From contig OMYA01000001.1 in the NCBI GenBank assembly GCA_900315175.1, forward strand, positions 124,001 to 188,000: DNA of 64,000 bases, read 5' to 3'. Shown piece by piece: positions 46,565 to 54,820 of the stretch. Origin of the DNA: an uncultured Bacteroidales bacterium (GTDB taxonomy: Bacteria > Bacteroidota > Bacteroidia > Bacteroidales > F082). A program made the position numbers and the translations under genes. How positions within the stretch are numbered: position 1 is the stretch's first letter; each line of letters starts with the position of its first letter. The notes below the pieces were generated by a model. It was not told the DNA's origin. It saw only the letters and a list, made by a program, of their open reading frames with translations, and did not search any database.

Positions 46565-47317
46565 GACGTAGTCTTGCTGCTCGTCTTCGTGTTTCATCGA
46601 GATGAGGCACTCAAGGTTGACGTCGACCACTGCCTCTTCGAAGAATGGGGCCGATGCCACCACATAGCTCTCGTAGCCGAAAATCATGGAGCCGCCGTCG
46701 TAGGTGGCTTCTTTTTTTGATGCCACATTATTCACGAACACCAGCGGGCGCTCGGTTTTCAGCACATTCTGGCGAAGCTCGTTGCGACGCGTTTTTGAGC
46801 GGTTTATGCCACATTTGTCGGCACCTATATTAATAATGACATCGGGAGCGAGCGGCATGAGCTCATCCACACGATTTACCAGCAGAAACTCGTCGTCATT
46901 AGTGTTTGCGAGGTCTTTGCCGATGGTGACTGCATATTTATGGCATCCTATTTGAAGCAACTCGTCTGAGTCGGAGGGCTCGAAAAAGCGTTTCTCAAAA
47001 TCTTCCAAGTATTTCTTTTTGAACACTTTACGTTGTCCTTGGAACATATACACCGCCGCGTTGAATTTCCCGACGGGGCAGCCCACCAGCACTCCTATGT
47101 TTTCGCATTCGGCAGCTATTGTGTCGAGGGCGTCTTCACATTTCTTAATGAAAACGGCGTCTCCGAACATATCACCGCAGTCGCGGCCGCTCACGGAAAG
47201 TTCAGGAAATATTACTAAAGTAGAGGCTTTTGCCTTATGAGCCGCCTCTACTATTTTTTTCACGTTGCCGGCAACATCGCCGGCAACACATTTTATCTGT
47301 GCTAAAGTTATCTTCAT
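46559..47317 (-). CDS. Nitrilase-fold protein related to the NadE glutaminase domain, catalytic Cys missing
   Basis: 252 residues. Carbon-nitrogen hydrolase fold, closest in pattern to the N-terminal glutaminase domain of NAD synthetase: catalytic-type Glu39 (LVIFPELSVSG) and Lys102 (KKKYLEDFEKRFFEPSD) are present. The motif that should read xICEDL reads TIGKDL (132-136), so the nucleophile Cys is Gly133 and the following Glu is Lys134. The only nearby Cys lies about nine residues earlier. No synthetase domain is attached. It is probably a pseudoenzyme or a binding protein. Its ATG overlaps the stop of the upstream barrel gene by one base. Confidence 0.8.
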   Translation of the reverse strand: MKITLAQIKCVAGDVAGNVKKIVEAAHKAKASTLVIFPELSVSGRDCGDMFGDAVFIKKCEDALDTIAAECENIGVLVGCPVGKFNAAVYMFQGQRKVFKKKYLEDFEKRFFEPSDSDELLQIGCHKYAVTIGKDLANTNDDEFLLVNRVDELMPLAPDVIINIGADKCGINRSKTRRNELRQNVLKTERPLVFVNNVASKKEATYDGGSMIFGYESYVVASAPFFEEAVVDVNLECLISMKHEDEQQDYVL

Positions 47318-47952
47318 CAGAACAAAAATCCTAGTTCAAAACACAAATTGCTCATTGTAAGCTTATCGTTTCTCTTCGACTGTATGCTTGAGAAAAACGT
47401 GTCGTAAGCGATGATAAACTGCAAGGTGCTACGGCTCATCACCTCCATGTCGACGCCAAGATGCACGATGAACGAGCTGCACACGTCGCGATAGGGGCTT
47501 GGCTGCTTTTCGCCATCGATTTTATATTCTCCGCTTGCGAGGATATTCAAGCCATAGCCTATCTCGCCCAAGAATCTGAATTTATCGGCGAAGGCGTCGG
47601 TACGCATCTTCAGCAGGACAGGAATCTGGCAATATGTTGTCTTATAATCAGCTTTATATTCAACCATTTCACGAGTGGTGGCAGGCATTTCAGCGTTGTA
47701 TTTGTATGCAAACTGTGTGCCTACAATGTTGAATCCGGATGTCAAACCGTAGTTTTCGCCGAAATAATAAATACCCGTGAAACCGTATTTATAGCAGAAA
47801 CCCTTTTCTGTGCTGTACACATTTTCGCCAACGTTACCAACCCAGTCAAACCCAAGACCACCTTTCAATCCCAACTGATACTCAAAGCGTTGCGCCGATG
47901 CGACAAACGAAAAAAGCATTACGATAAGCAATAAGTAAAATTTCTTTTTCAT
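47317..47952 (-). CDS. Outer-membrane beta-barrel protein (PorT-like)
   Basis: 211 residues, signal peptide ending SFVASAQ. Alternating amphipathic strands start with RFEYQLGLKGGLGFDWVG and end in aromatic LCFELGFLF, the layout of the small Bacteroidetes OMP_b-brl family. Two cysteines (CYKYGF, DVCSSF) may pair. Shares a back-to-back promoter region with the barrel gene at 48034 and is coupled to the nitrilase-fold gene downstream. Function unknown. Confidence 0.8.
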   Translation of the reverse strand: MKKKFYLLLIVMLFSFVASAQRFEYQLGLKGGLGFDWVGNVGENVYSTEKGFCYKYGFTGIYYFGENYGLTSGFNIVGTQFAYKYNAEMPATTREMVEYKADYKTTYCQIPVLLKMRTDAFADKFRFLGEIGYGLNILASGEYKIDGEKQPSPYRDVCSSFIVHLGVDMEVMSRSTLQFIIAYDTFFSSIQSKRNDKLTMSNLCFELGFLF

Positions 47953-47981
47953 ATTTTTGTTGCTGATTAAAAATTTTTAAA

Positions 47982-47997
47982 TATCTTTGCAAAAATA
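47982..47997. promoter_or_regulatory. Abutting divergent promoters of the two barrel genes
   Basis: Plus-strand TATCTTTG (47982-47989) and minus-strand TATTTTTG (47997-47990) are immediately adjacent, giving TATCTTTGCAAAAATA. The two RNA polymerases could not occupy both at once, so the two barrel units may be expressed in competition. Confidence 0.55.
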
Positions 47998-48033
47998 AAA
48001 AAAAATAATGAACAAATTAAAAATTTTACAATT

Positions 48034-48717
48034 ATGAAGAAATTATTACTAGTTTTAGCAGTCGTTCTTTTCGCTAACGTAGCGAGAGCAGAAGGTTTCG
48101 GTTTCTGCATCGGACCGAAGATCGGTTATCAGACAACAAAACTTTCTTTGGAAAAAGCTGAAATCAAGAAAGGTTTTTCAGAGCACTTCACAGCTGGTGT
48201 TTTCGGAAGAATCACTATCCACAACTTCATCATTCAGCCTGAATTGATGTGGTTCAAGAGCGGCCAAGTGTTTAATTTCAACATCGATCCATCGGTCAAT
48301 GTAAACCAGAATATCAATGTTGACCTTAACCCATCACTCACCATGACCCAGCAGAACCTGGCACTCCCAATTTTCTTGGGTTACCAGATTGACGGTGGTC
48401 TTCTCAAACTGAGAGCCAATGTTGGTCCTGTGATGTATTTCACTCTGAGCCAGAAACAGGAAGTTGATAATGAAGGCAACACTCAAAGTGTTAATTTCGA
48501 CAATCTTGACGCAAAAGGCATGACATGGGGCGCAGCACTCAACGTCGGTCTTGATGTTTGGAAACTCACTCTCGATGTCAACTACAGCTTCGGTCTCTCA
48601 AGTTTCTTTAAATCAGACGACGTAAACTGGAGCTTCGGTCAATCGAGTGGCACCATCCATCTTGACAAGACAAAACAGAACGTGTTTACCATCACATTAG
48701 GTCTCAAACTGTTATAA
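48034..48717 (+). CDS. Outer-membrane beta-barrel protein (OMP_b-brl)
   Basis: 227 residues, signal peptide MKKLLLVLAVVLFANVARA. Strand pattern GFCIGPKIGYQTTKLSL, HFTAGVFGRITIHNFIIQPELMW, PIFLGYQIDGGLLKLRANVGPVMYFTL, ending VFTITLGLKLL. A Bacteroidetes small porin-like barrel. One base separates it from the M24 peptidase start, so they are cotranscribed. Confidence 0.8.
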   Translation: MKKLLLVLAVVLFANVARAEGFGFCIGPKIGYQTTKLSLEKAEIKKGFSEHFTAGVFGRITIHNFIIQPELMWFKSGQVFNFNIDPSVNVNQNINVDLNPSLTMTQQNLALPIFLGYQIDGGLLKLRANVGPVMYFTLSQKQEVDNEGNTQSVNFDNLDAKGMTWGAALNVGLDVWKLTLDVNYSFGLSSFFKSDDVNWSFGQSSGTIHLDKTKQNVFTITLGLKLL

Positions 48718-48718
48718 G

Positions 48719-50002
48719 ATGCCAGTTAACAAATTGCCAAGTGCGCTTTTTGTAAGAAATCGCAAGAATTTCGCTTCGATGATGACAAAAGGCGCTCTTG
48801 CTTTATTCACTGCCAACGAGGAGATGCCTCGCAATGGCGACCAGTGCTACCCTTTCCGTCAGAATTCCGACTTCTTCTATCTCACCGGAATCGACCGTGA
48901 AGGGGCTTACCTTATACTATATCCCGACCATCCGAAACCTGAGATGCGCGAGATTCTTTTCATCGAGCCTTACAGCGAGACAAAAGCCATCTGGCGGGGC
49001 GAGATGCTCGACGCAAAACAAGCCAAAGAGATTTCGGGATGTGCCAACGTGATGTACGCCGACAGCTTCGACGACGTGCTTAAGGAGCTGATACTCAGCA
49101 GCTCAAAGGTTTATCTCAACCTCTACGAATACGCGCGTTTTGAGACTAAAGTGGTCACAATCCAAGACCGTTTCGTGAAGGAGATAAAAGAGCAATATCC
49201 GCTCCACACCTTCGACCGCTCGGCACCGATTTTGAATAAGCTCCGCAAAATCAAATCTCCTGAGGAGATTGAGGTTATAAAACACGCCTGCGACATCACC
49301 GGAAAGGCATTTCTGCATTGCATGAAGACGGTGAAACCCGGACGTTACGAATACGAGATGCAAGCCGAGATGGAATACATCTTCAAAATGAACAACGCCT
49401 CGGGACATGCCTTCCACCCTATCATCGCAGGAGGCAAAAACGCCTGCTGTCTGCATTATTCAAAGAACGACAGCATATTGAACGACAATGAGTTACTGCT
49501 CTTCGACATGGGCTGCGAATACCAAAACTACGCATCGGATCTGAGCAGGACGATACCTATTAACGGCAAGTTCACACCCCGTCAGAAAGAGTGCTACGAA
49601 GCCGTTTTGAGAGTGAAAAAAGAGATAACAAAACTATATAAAGTTGGTGGCACCATCGACAAAATCAACCAGACGACATATCAGCTGATGGAGAAAGAGA
49701 TGATAAAACTCGGCCTCTTCACCCAGCAAGACGTTGACAATCAAGACCCTGAGAAACCGCTGTACAGAAAATATCTGATGCACGGCGTGGCACATCACGT
49801 CGGCCTCGACTGCCACGACAATCTCGACAAGTATGATCCTTTCGCACCAGGCATGGTCCTCACGTGCGAGCCGGGGCTTTACATCCGCGAGGAAGGCATC
49901 GGCATCAGGCTTGAAGACGACATCTTGATCACTGATAACGAGCCAGTTAACTTGTTTGGAGATTTAGCAATTGAGCCCTCTGTCATTTCGAGCGAAACGT
50001 AG
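48719..50002 (+). CDS. M24 metallopeptidase, Xaa-Pro aminopeptidase P type
   Basis: 427 residues. N-terminal creatinase-like domain (about 1-165; QCYPFRQNSDFFYLTGIDREGAYLIL). Pita-bread catalytic domain with metal ligands visible in LLFDMGCEYQNYASDLSRTIP (two Asp), HGVAHHVGLDCHD (His), TCEPGLYI (Glu) and RLEDDILIT (Glu). Cleaves N-terminal residues before proline. The last residues (SVISSET and stop) are encoded by a family A repeat. A paralogue lies at 52171-53592. Confidence 0.93.
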   Translation: MPVNKLPSALFVRNRKNFASMMTKGALALFTANEEMPRNGDQCYPFRQNSDFFYLTGIDREGAYLILYPDHPKPEMREILFIEPYSETKAIWRGEMLDAKQAKEISGCANVMYADSFDDVLKELILSSSKVYLNLYEYARFETKVVTIQDRFVKEIKEQYPLHTFDRSAPILNKLRKIKSPEEIEVIKHACDITGKAFLHCMKTVKPGRYEYEMQAEMEYIFKMNNASGHAFHPIIAGGKNACCLHYSKNDSILNDNELLLFDMGCEYQNYASDLSRTIPINGKFTPRQKECYEAVLRVKKEITKLYKVGGTIDKINQTTYQLMEKEMIKLGLFTQQDVDNQDPEKPLYRKYLMHGVAHHVGLDCHDNLDKYDPFAPGMVLTCEPGLYIREEGIGIRLEDDILITDNEPVNLFGDLAIEPSVISSET

Positions 50003-50032
50003 TGTAGTCGAGAAATCTCAGTCGAAATGACG
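49977..50032. repeat. Dispersed repeat family A copy overlapping the M24 peptidase stop
   Basis: CCTCTGTCATTTCGAGCGAA, then AGTCGAGAAATCTCAGTCGAAATGACG. It overlaps the last codons of the preceding gene and forms the spacer to the Tsx-like gene. Confidence 0.75.
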
Positions 50033-50065
50033 TTTGAAAAGAATTTTTAATAAAAAAATCATATC

Positions 50066-50830
50066 ATGAAAAAGTTATTTATCACATTCGCGGCCATCAT
50101 CGTAATGGCCTTCAGCGCTAAGGCGCAGACAAACATTCAGGAACAGTACGATTTTAATCGTGAGCATTTAACCACAACTTTGGAGATGTTCCAGCCTGAC
50201 AACTGGGGAAGCACGTTCTTCTTCACCGACATCTATCACCCGAACAACACCAACGGCCCTACAGGTTATTACACCGAGATCGCTCGTGGCTTGAACTTCT
50301 GGCAGAACACCAAGATGAGTCCTTTCAGCGCCCACGTCGAGTGGAACGGCGGTCAGTTTGCCAACAACGCCTGGCTCTTCGGTGCCGAGTGGTTCTTGCA
50401 TTCAAAAGATTTCAAGTACAGATTGACACTTGAGGTGTTATACAAGACCATTGCCAAGGCAGATCAGGATGCGCCATTACAGTTCACAATTATATGGGGC
50501 ATTGACGATTTGTTCGGCGTGAAAGGCCTCATGTTCAGCGGCTTCGCCGATTTCTGGTGGGAGACCTTGGAGTGGGGCGCCCTCCTCGATGCCAACGGAA
50601 TACCGCAGATAGATGCCAACGGCAACCCTATGTACGAAACAACCACCTGTGTCTTCATCAGCGAGCCACAGCTCTGGTACCAAATCGGCCAATTCTTCAA
50701 ATGTCCTAACTTGCATATCGGCGGTGAGGTGGAGTTGGCATACAACTTCGCAGGCGCATGGCGTAAAGAATACGTTGACAACAAAGGTTTCAACGTGTCG
50801 CCTTGCCTTGGCTTAAAATGGATTTTCTAA
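50066..50830 (+). CDS. DUF5020 / Tsx-like nucleoside channel of the outer membrane
   Basis: 254 residues, signal peptide ending SAKA. Blocks FQPDNWGSTFFFTDIYHPN, GYYTEIARGLNFWQNTKMSPFSAHVEWNGGQF, WLFGAEWFLHSKDFKYRLTLEVLYKT and PCLGLKWIF resemble the DUF5020 family, related to Tsx/OmpK nucleoside-specific channels. It lies 9 bp before an AzgA-type purine permease, which fits a role in purine or nucleoside uptake across the outer membrane. Confidence 0.75.
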   Translation: MKKLFITFAAIIVMAFSAKAQTNIQEQYDFNREHLTTTLEMFQPDNWGSTFFFTDIYHPNNTNGPTGYYTEIARGLNFWQNTKMSPFSAHVEWNGGQFANNAWLFGAEWFLHSKDFKYRLTLEVLYKTIAKADQDAPLQFTIIWGIDDLFGVKGLMFSGFADFWWETLEWGALLDANGIPQIDANGNPMYETTTCVFISEPQLWYQIGQFFKCPNLHIGGEVELAYNFAGAWRKEYVDNKGFNVSPCLGLKWIF

Positions 50831-50839
50831 TTTAATATC

Positions 50840-52159
50840 ATGTTACAAAGACTCTTTGGATTCGATTCTAAAACTATGACCGTCAGGACTGAGATTCTGG
50901 CGGGTATCACCACGTTTTTGACGATGGCGTATATCCTGGCTGTCAATCCCAGTATATTCAGTGTTTTAGCTGACGGTCCAAACCCGATGCCCAACGATGC
51001 GGTGTTCACTGCCACCGCTGCTGCCGCCATTATCGGCACTCTTGTGATGGCGTTTTACGCCAAGAAGCCTTTCGGACTCGCCCCGGGCATGGGTCTGAAC
51101 GCTTTCTTTGTATTCACCGTGTGCTTAGGCATGGGCTACACATGGCAGTTCGCCTTGACGGCGATTCTCCTCGAGGGTATCATCTTTATAATCTTGACAG
51201 TCACCAACATACGTCAGCTTATCGTCAATGAGATTCCGAAGTCCATTAAGTATGCCATAGGTGCGGGTATCGGTCTTTACATAGCATTTATCGGCTTACG
51301 TGGCTCTGGCATCATCGTCAACGACCCTGCCACCGACGTGGCACTCGGTGACCTCAGTTCCGCGACGTCGATACTTACCATCATCGGCTTTTTCCTCACT
51401 GGCGTGCTCATCATCCTCAAAGTGAAGGGCGGCTTGCTCATCGGCATACTCGCCACCACAGCGATAGGCATCCCGATGGGTGTGACACAATACAACGGCA
51501 TCATGTCGAATGTGCCTTCAGTCGCGCCTATCTTCTGCCAGTTCGAGTGGAGCCATGTGTTGTCGTGGGATATGCTGATAGTAGTATTCACATTCCTCTT
51601 CTGCGATTTGTTCGACACTATCGGGACTGTCGTCGGAGTGGCGGTGAAAGCCAAGATGATAGACAAAGACGGTAAAATCGACGGGGTGAACAAGATTTTG
51701 ATGTCCGATGCTATCGCCACCACAGTGGGCGCATGTCTCGGCACCTCAACCACGACGACGTACATCGAGAGTGCAGCAGGCATCGCTGAAGGCGGCCGCT
51801 CAGGTCTCACAGCCTTCGTCATCGCCGTATGTTTCATCCTCGCCACCTTCCTCTCTCCATTGTTCCTCTCCATCCCTGCCGCAGCCACCGGCCCGGTACT
51901 CTGCATAGTGGGCGTCATAATGGCAGCACCGCTGAGAGACATCAACTGGGACGACTTCTCAGAAGCCATTCCGGCATTCATCACAGCCCTGCTCATACCA
52001 CTGTCATACAGCATCTCCGACGGCATCATGCTCGGCGCAATCACTTACGTGATACTCAACGCCATCTGCGGCATCTTCAAGAGAGAATACATCAAGAGAA
52101 TCAGCACTACAATGTGGGTTTTGGCGATTATGTTCATTTTGAGATATATTTTCATTTAA
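50840..52159 (+). CDS. NCS2/AzgA-family purine (guanine/hypoxanthine) permease
   Basis: 439 residues, about 12-14 membrane helices. Family marks are TEILAGITTFLTMAYILAVNPSI, GLAPGMGLNAFFVFTVCLGMGYTWQFALTAILLEG and FLFCDLFDTIGTVVGVA, plus GACLGTSTTTTYIESAAGIAEGGRSGLTA near the C-terminal half, as in PbuG/AzgA. Inner-membrane proton symport of guanine, hypoxanthine or adenine. With the Tsx-like gene it forms an outer-plus-inner membrane uptake pair. Confidence 0.93.
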   Translation: MLQRLFGFDSKTMTVRTEILAGITTFLTMAYILAVNPSIFSVLADGPNPMPNDAVFTATAAAAIIGTLVMAFYAKKPFGLAPGMGLNAFFVFTVCLGMGYTWQFALTAILLEGIIFIILTVTNIRQLIVNEIPKSIKYAIGAGIGLYIAFIGLRGSGIIVNDPATDVALGDLSSATSILTIIGFFLTGVLIILKVKGGLLIGILATTAIGIPMGVTQYNGIMSNVPSVAPIFCQFEWSHVLSWDMLIVVFTFLFCDLFDTIGTVVGVAVKAKMIDKDGKIDGVNKILMSDAIATTVGACLGTSTTTTYIESAAGIAEGGRSGLTAFVIAVCFILATFLSPLFLSIPAAATGPVLCIVGVIMAAPLRDINWDDFSEAIPAFITALLIPLSYSISDGIMLGAITYVILNAICGIFKREYIKRISTTMWVLAIMFILRYIFI

Positions 52160-52170
52160 AATAAAATATC

Positions 52171-53592
52171 ATGTTCAACAAAGAATTCTATATCAATCAC
52201 AGAGCAGCCCTGAAAAAACTGATGAATAAGGGCTTAGCTATATTTGTATCAAACGATGAGGCACCTCAAAACTACCCCGACAACACCTATCACTACCGTC
52301 AGGACAGCAACTTCGCCTATTTCTTTGGATTGAACCATCCTGATTTGGTTGGCGTTGTCGACTTTGAGAGCGGTGAGGAAATCCTGTTCGGTCAGGAGGT
52401 GACGATCGACGACATCATCTGGTGCGGCCCGCTGCCGTCGTTGCAGGAGCAAGGCGAGATGATTGGCATCAAAGACTGCCGTGACATCAACCGCTTCCCG
52501 GAATATATCCGTGAGCAGATGGAGAAAGGCCGTATGATTCACATTACCCCACAATATCGTGGCGGAATGGCAATAAAAATCGCCAACTACATGGACATCA
52601 ACATTCATGAAGTGGAAAACTACGTCAGCCAGCTACTCATCGAAGCCATCGTGAGTTTGCGCGAAATCAAGAGCGACATCGAGGTCAAAGAGATGGACAA
52701 GGCAGCCGACACTGCTTATTTCATGCAGACCACAGCCATGAAGATGTGCAAGCCGGGCGTCATCGAGCAGAGGATCAGCGGTGCCATCGAGGGTATCGCC
52801 ATAGCAAGAGGCGGCATAGTGTCATTCCCTAACATCGTAAGCCAGGACGGACAGACACTGCACAACCACTATCACGGCAACATTCTGAAAGAAGGCCGTA
52901 TGATGGTATGCGACTGCGGTGCAGAGACCGAGAACTACCTCGTCAGCGACTTCACACGTACCACACCTGTCGGCGGCAAGTTCAACTCTCGTCAAAAAGA
53001 CGTGTACGAGATTGTTTTGAAGGCTAACATGGAAGTGGCGAAGAACACCAAGCCAGGCATCCGTTACATGGAGATGCACAAACTTGCTGTACGCACTCTC
53101 ATCGAAGGCTTGCAGGGCATCGGCTTGATGAAAGGCAACGTCGACGACGCACTCGCAGTAGGAGCGCACTACCTCTTCATGCCTCACGGCCTCGGCCACA
53201 TGCTCGGCATGGACGTGCACGACATGGAAGGCCTCGGCGAGATTAACGTGGGCTACGACAAAGAGACCCCACGCTCGACACAGCAGGGCTTCAGCTGCCT
53301 CCGCTGCGGCAAGGTGCTGAAACCAGGCTTCGTGGTCACCGACGAGCCAGGATGCTACTTCATCCCTACCCTCATCGACATCTGGAAAGCAGAAGGCAAA
53401 CATAAAGACTTCATCAACTACGACAAACTCGAGTCGTTCAAAGACTTCGGCGGCATCCGCATCGAAGACGACCTCCTCATCACTGAGACAGGCAACAGAA
53501 TCCTCGGCAAACCAATCCCGAAGACCGTGGAAGACGTGGAAAGATGCTGCGCCGAAGACAACGGCGGAATCCGCATCCCAGGAGTTTTTTAA
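52171..53592 (+). CDS. M24 metallopeptidase, second Xaa-Pro aminopeptidase
   Basis: 473 residues. N-terminal domain starts MFNKEFYINHRAALKKLMNKGLAIFVSNDEAPQNYPDNTYHYRQDSNFAYFFGL. Metal ligands lie in MVCDCGAETENYLVSDFTRTTP (Asp, Asp), MPHGLGHMLGMDVHD (His), TDEPGCYFIP (Glu) and RIEDDLLITE (Glu). The two M24 paralogues flank the purine uptake pair and are only moderately alike. Eleven bases follow the permease stop, so it is likely cotranscribed. Substrate: peptides with proline at position two. Confidence 0.92.
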   Translation: MFNKEFYINHRAALKKLMNKGLAIFVSNDEAPQNYPDNTYHYRQDSNFAYFFGLNHPDLVGVVDFESGEEILFGQEVTIDDIIWCGPLPSLQEQGEMIGIKDCRDINRFPEYIREQMEKGRMIHITPQYRGGMAIKIANYMDINIHEVENYVSQLLIEAIVSLREIKSDIEVKEMDKAADTAYFMQTTAMKMCKPGVIEQRISGAIEGIAIARGGIVSFPNIVSQDGQTLHNHYHGNILKEGRMMVCDCGAETENYLVSDFTRTTPVGGKFNSRQKDVYEIVLKANMEVAKNTKPGIRYMEMHKLAVRTLIEGLQGIGLMKGNVDDALAVGAHYLFMPHGLGHMLGMDVHDMEGLGEINVGYDKETPRSTQQGFSCLRCGKVLKPGFVVTDEPGCYFIPTLIDIWKAEGKHKDFINYDKLESFKDFGGIRIEDDLLITETGNRILGKPIPKTVEDVERCCAEDNGGIRIPGVF

Positions 53593-53625
53593 ATTGACAA
53601 TTGAGAATTGATAATTGATAATTGT

Positions 53626-53652
53626 AGAGACGTCACAGTGTGGCGTCTCTAT
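53626..53652. repeat. Dispersed palindromic repeat family B copy
   Basis: TAGAGACGTCACAGTGTGG then CGTCTCTA, preceded by TTGATAATTGATAATTG short repeats (53592-53625). Near-identical to 35404-35430 and 63522-63550. Confidence 0.8.
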
Positions 53653-53715
53653 GTTTTTATCCACCAAAATTTTAACAATTTTTTAAAAAAAATTGGTCGC
53701 TCAAAAAAATCTAAA

Positions 53716-53723
53716 TATCTTTG
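53716..53723 (+). promoter_or_regulatory. -7 box of the EamA transporter gene
   Basis: TATCTTTG followed by C. It overlaps the first codons of the longer frame that opens at 53721, which argues for the GTG start at 53742. Confidence 0.55.
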
Positions 53724-53741
53724 CCCCAAAATTTACTATCA

Positions 53742-54623
53742 GTGACTAAAAAAGACAACAAAGGCTTCCTTCTTCTGCATCTGTCGGTGTTCATCGCAGG
53801 GTTTACCGGGGTGCTGGGTCGGCTCATCGAACTCGACTCCGCTGTGCTCGTGTGGCATCGGATGGCATGGGCTGCAGCTTTGATGGCTTTGTTTCTTCTA
53901 TTTCGAAAAGAGCTGAAACGATACAAATTCCAAGATATATGCCAGATGGGCGGCGTCGGAGTGCTGCTGTGCCTTCATTGGATATTCTTCTACGCCAGCA
54001 TCAAAGCATCCAACGTGTCAATCGGCGTGGTCTGCTTTTCATTGGTCGGGTTCTTCACGGCATTATTCGAGCCAGTCATCAACAAGCATCGTTTCTCCTT
54101 TGTCGAGTTCCTTTTCAGCATTTTAACGGTTCTCGGTGTTTATCTCATCTTCCATTTTGACACTCGCTATCGTTTGGGAATCGCTTTCGGAATCATTTCA
54201 TCAGCATTGTACGCCTTGTTCGCCATTGCCAATCAACATGTTGGAAAACGTTATGAAGCCAAGAATATGCTCTTCTGGGAAATGGTCGGCGGTCTGGTTG
54301 TCCTCAGTGCCATCTTCCCGATTTACAACTACTTCCTGCCTGTCGACAAGCTGCTTCCTACAGGTCTTGATTATCCTTACATGGCATTTATGGTTGTCGT
54401 CTGCACCATCGGCCTCTGTCTGTTGCAAATCATTGTGTTACAGAAGATTGATGCCTTTACCGCCAACCTCACCTACAACCTGGAACCTGTTTACAGCATC
54501 ATTATCGCAATGCTGATTTTCAATGAATACCAGGAGTTGAATTTCTCGTTTATCCTCGGCATCACACTCATCATCATATCGGTGGTGCTCCAAACATGGT
54601 CGAAATTTAAGGTGAAGGATTAG
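53742..54623 (+). CDS. EamA/DMT-family transporter
   Basis: Start set at GTG 53742 (MTKKDNKGFLLLHLSVF), because the TTG at 53721 lies inside the promoter. 293 residues with ten membrane helices in two EamA halves: FIAGFTGVLGRLIELDSAVLVWHRMAWAAALMALFLL and IGVVCFSLVGFFTALFEP in the first, YALFAIANQHVG and YNLEPVYSIIIAMLIFNEYQEL in the second. Inner-membrane drug/metabolite exporter or importer; substrate unknown. Confidence 0.85.
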   Translation: MTKKDNKGFLLLHLSVFIAGFTGVLGRLIELDSAVLVWHRMAWAAALMALFLLFRKELKRYKFQDICQMGGVGVLLCLHWIFFYASIKASNVSIGVVCFSLVGFFTALFEPVINKHRFSFVEFLFSILTVLGVYLIFHFDTRYRLGIAFGIISSALYALFAIANQHVGKRYEAKNMLFWEMVGGLVVLSAIFPIYNYFLPVDKLLPTGLDYPYMAFMVVVCTIGLCLLQIIVLQKIDAFTANLTYNLEPVYSIIIAMLIFNEYQELNFSFILGITLIIISVVLQTWSKFKVKD

Positions 54624-54673
54624 TTTTTTTCTAAAAAAAAATTAAAATAAACTGACATTTTGTCAGAATTTTG

Positions 54674-54681
54674 TATTTTTG
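54674..54681 (+). promoter_or_regulatory. pheT operon promoter -7 box
   Basis: TATTTTTG followed by C, 139 bases upstream of the pheT ATG, leaving a long leader occupied by a composite repeat. Confidence 0.6.
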
Positions 54682-54690
54682 CAGTTTTAG

Positions 54691-54798
54691 AATGAGATTT
54701 CTCCATTCCGCTCCGCTCCAGTCGAAATGACGAACACACGACTGTCATTCCGAGCGAACCTCGACCGAAGTGGAGAGGGTAGTCGAGGAATCTCATAA
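54691..54798. repeat. Composite inverted pair of family A repeats in the pheT leader
   Basis: ATGAGATTTCTCCATTCCG ... AGTCGAAATGACG (54691-54732) faces TGTCATTCCGAGCG ... GAGGAATCTCAT (about 54745-54797). The ends ATGAGATT / AATCTCAT are inverse complements, so the leader RNA can fold into a hairpin of roughly 105 nt. Confidence 0.75.
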
Positions 54799-54820
54799 AA
54801 AAAGAAATAAATTCAACATC

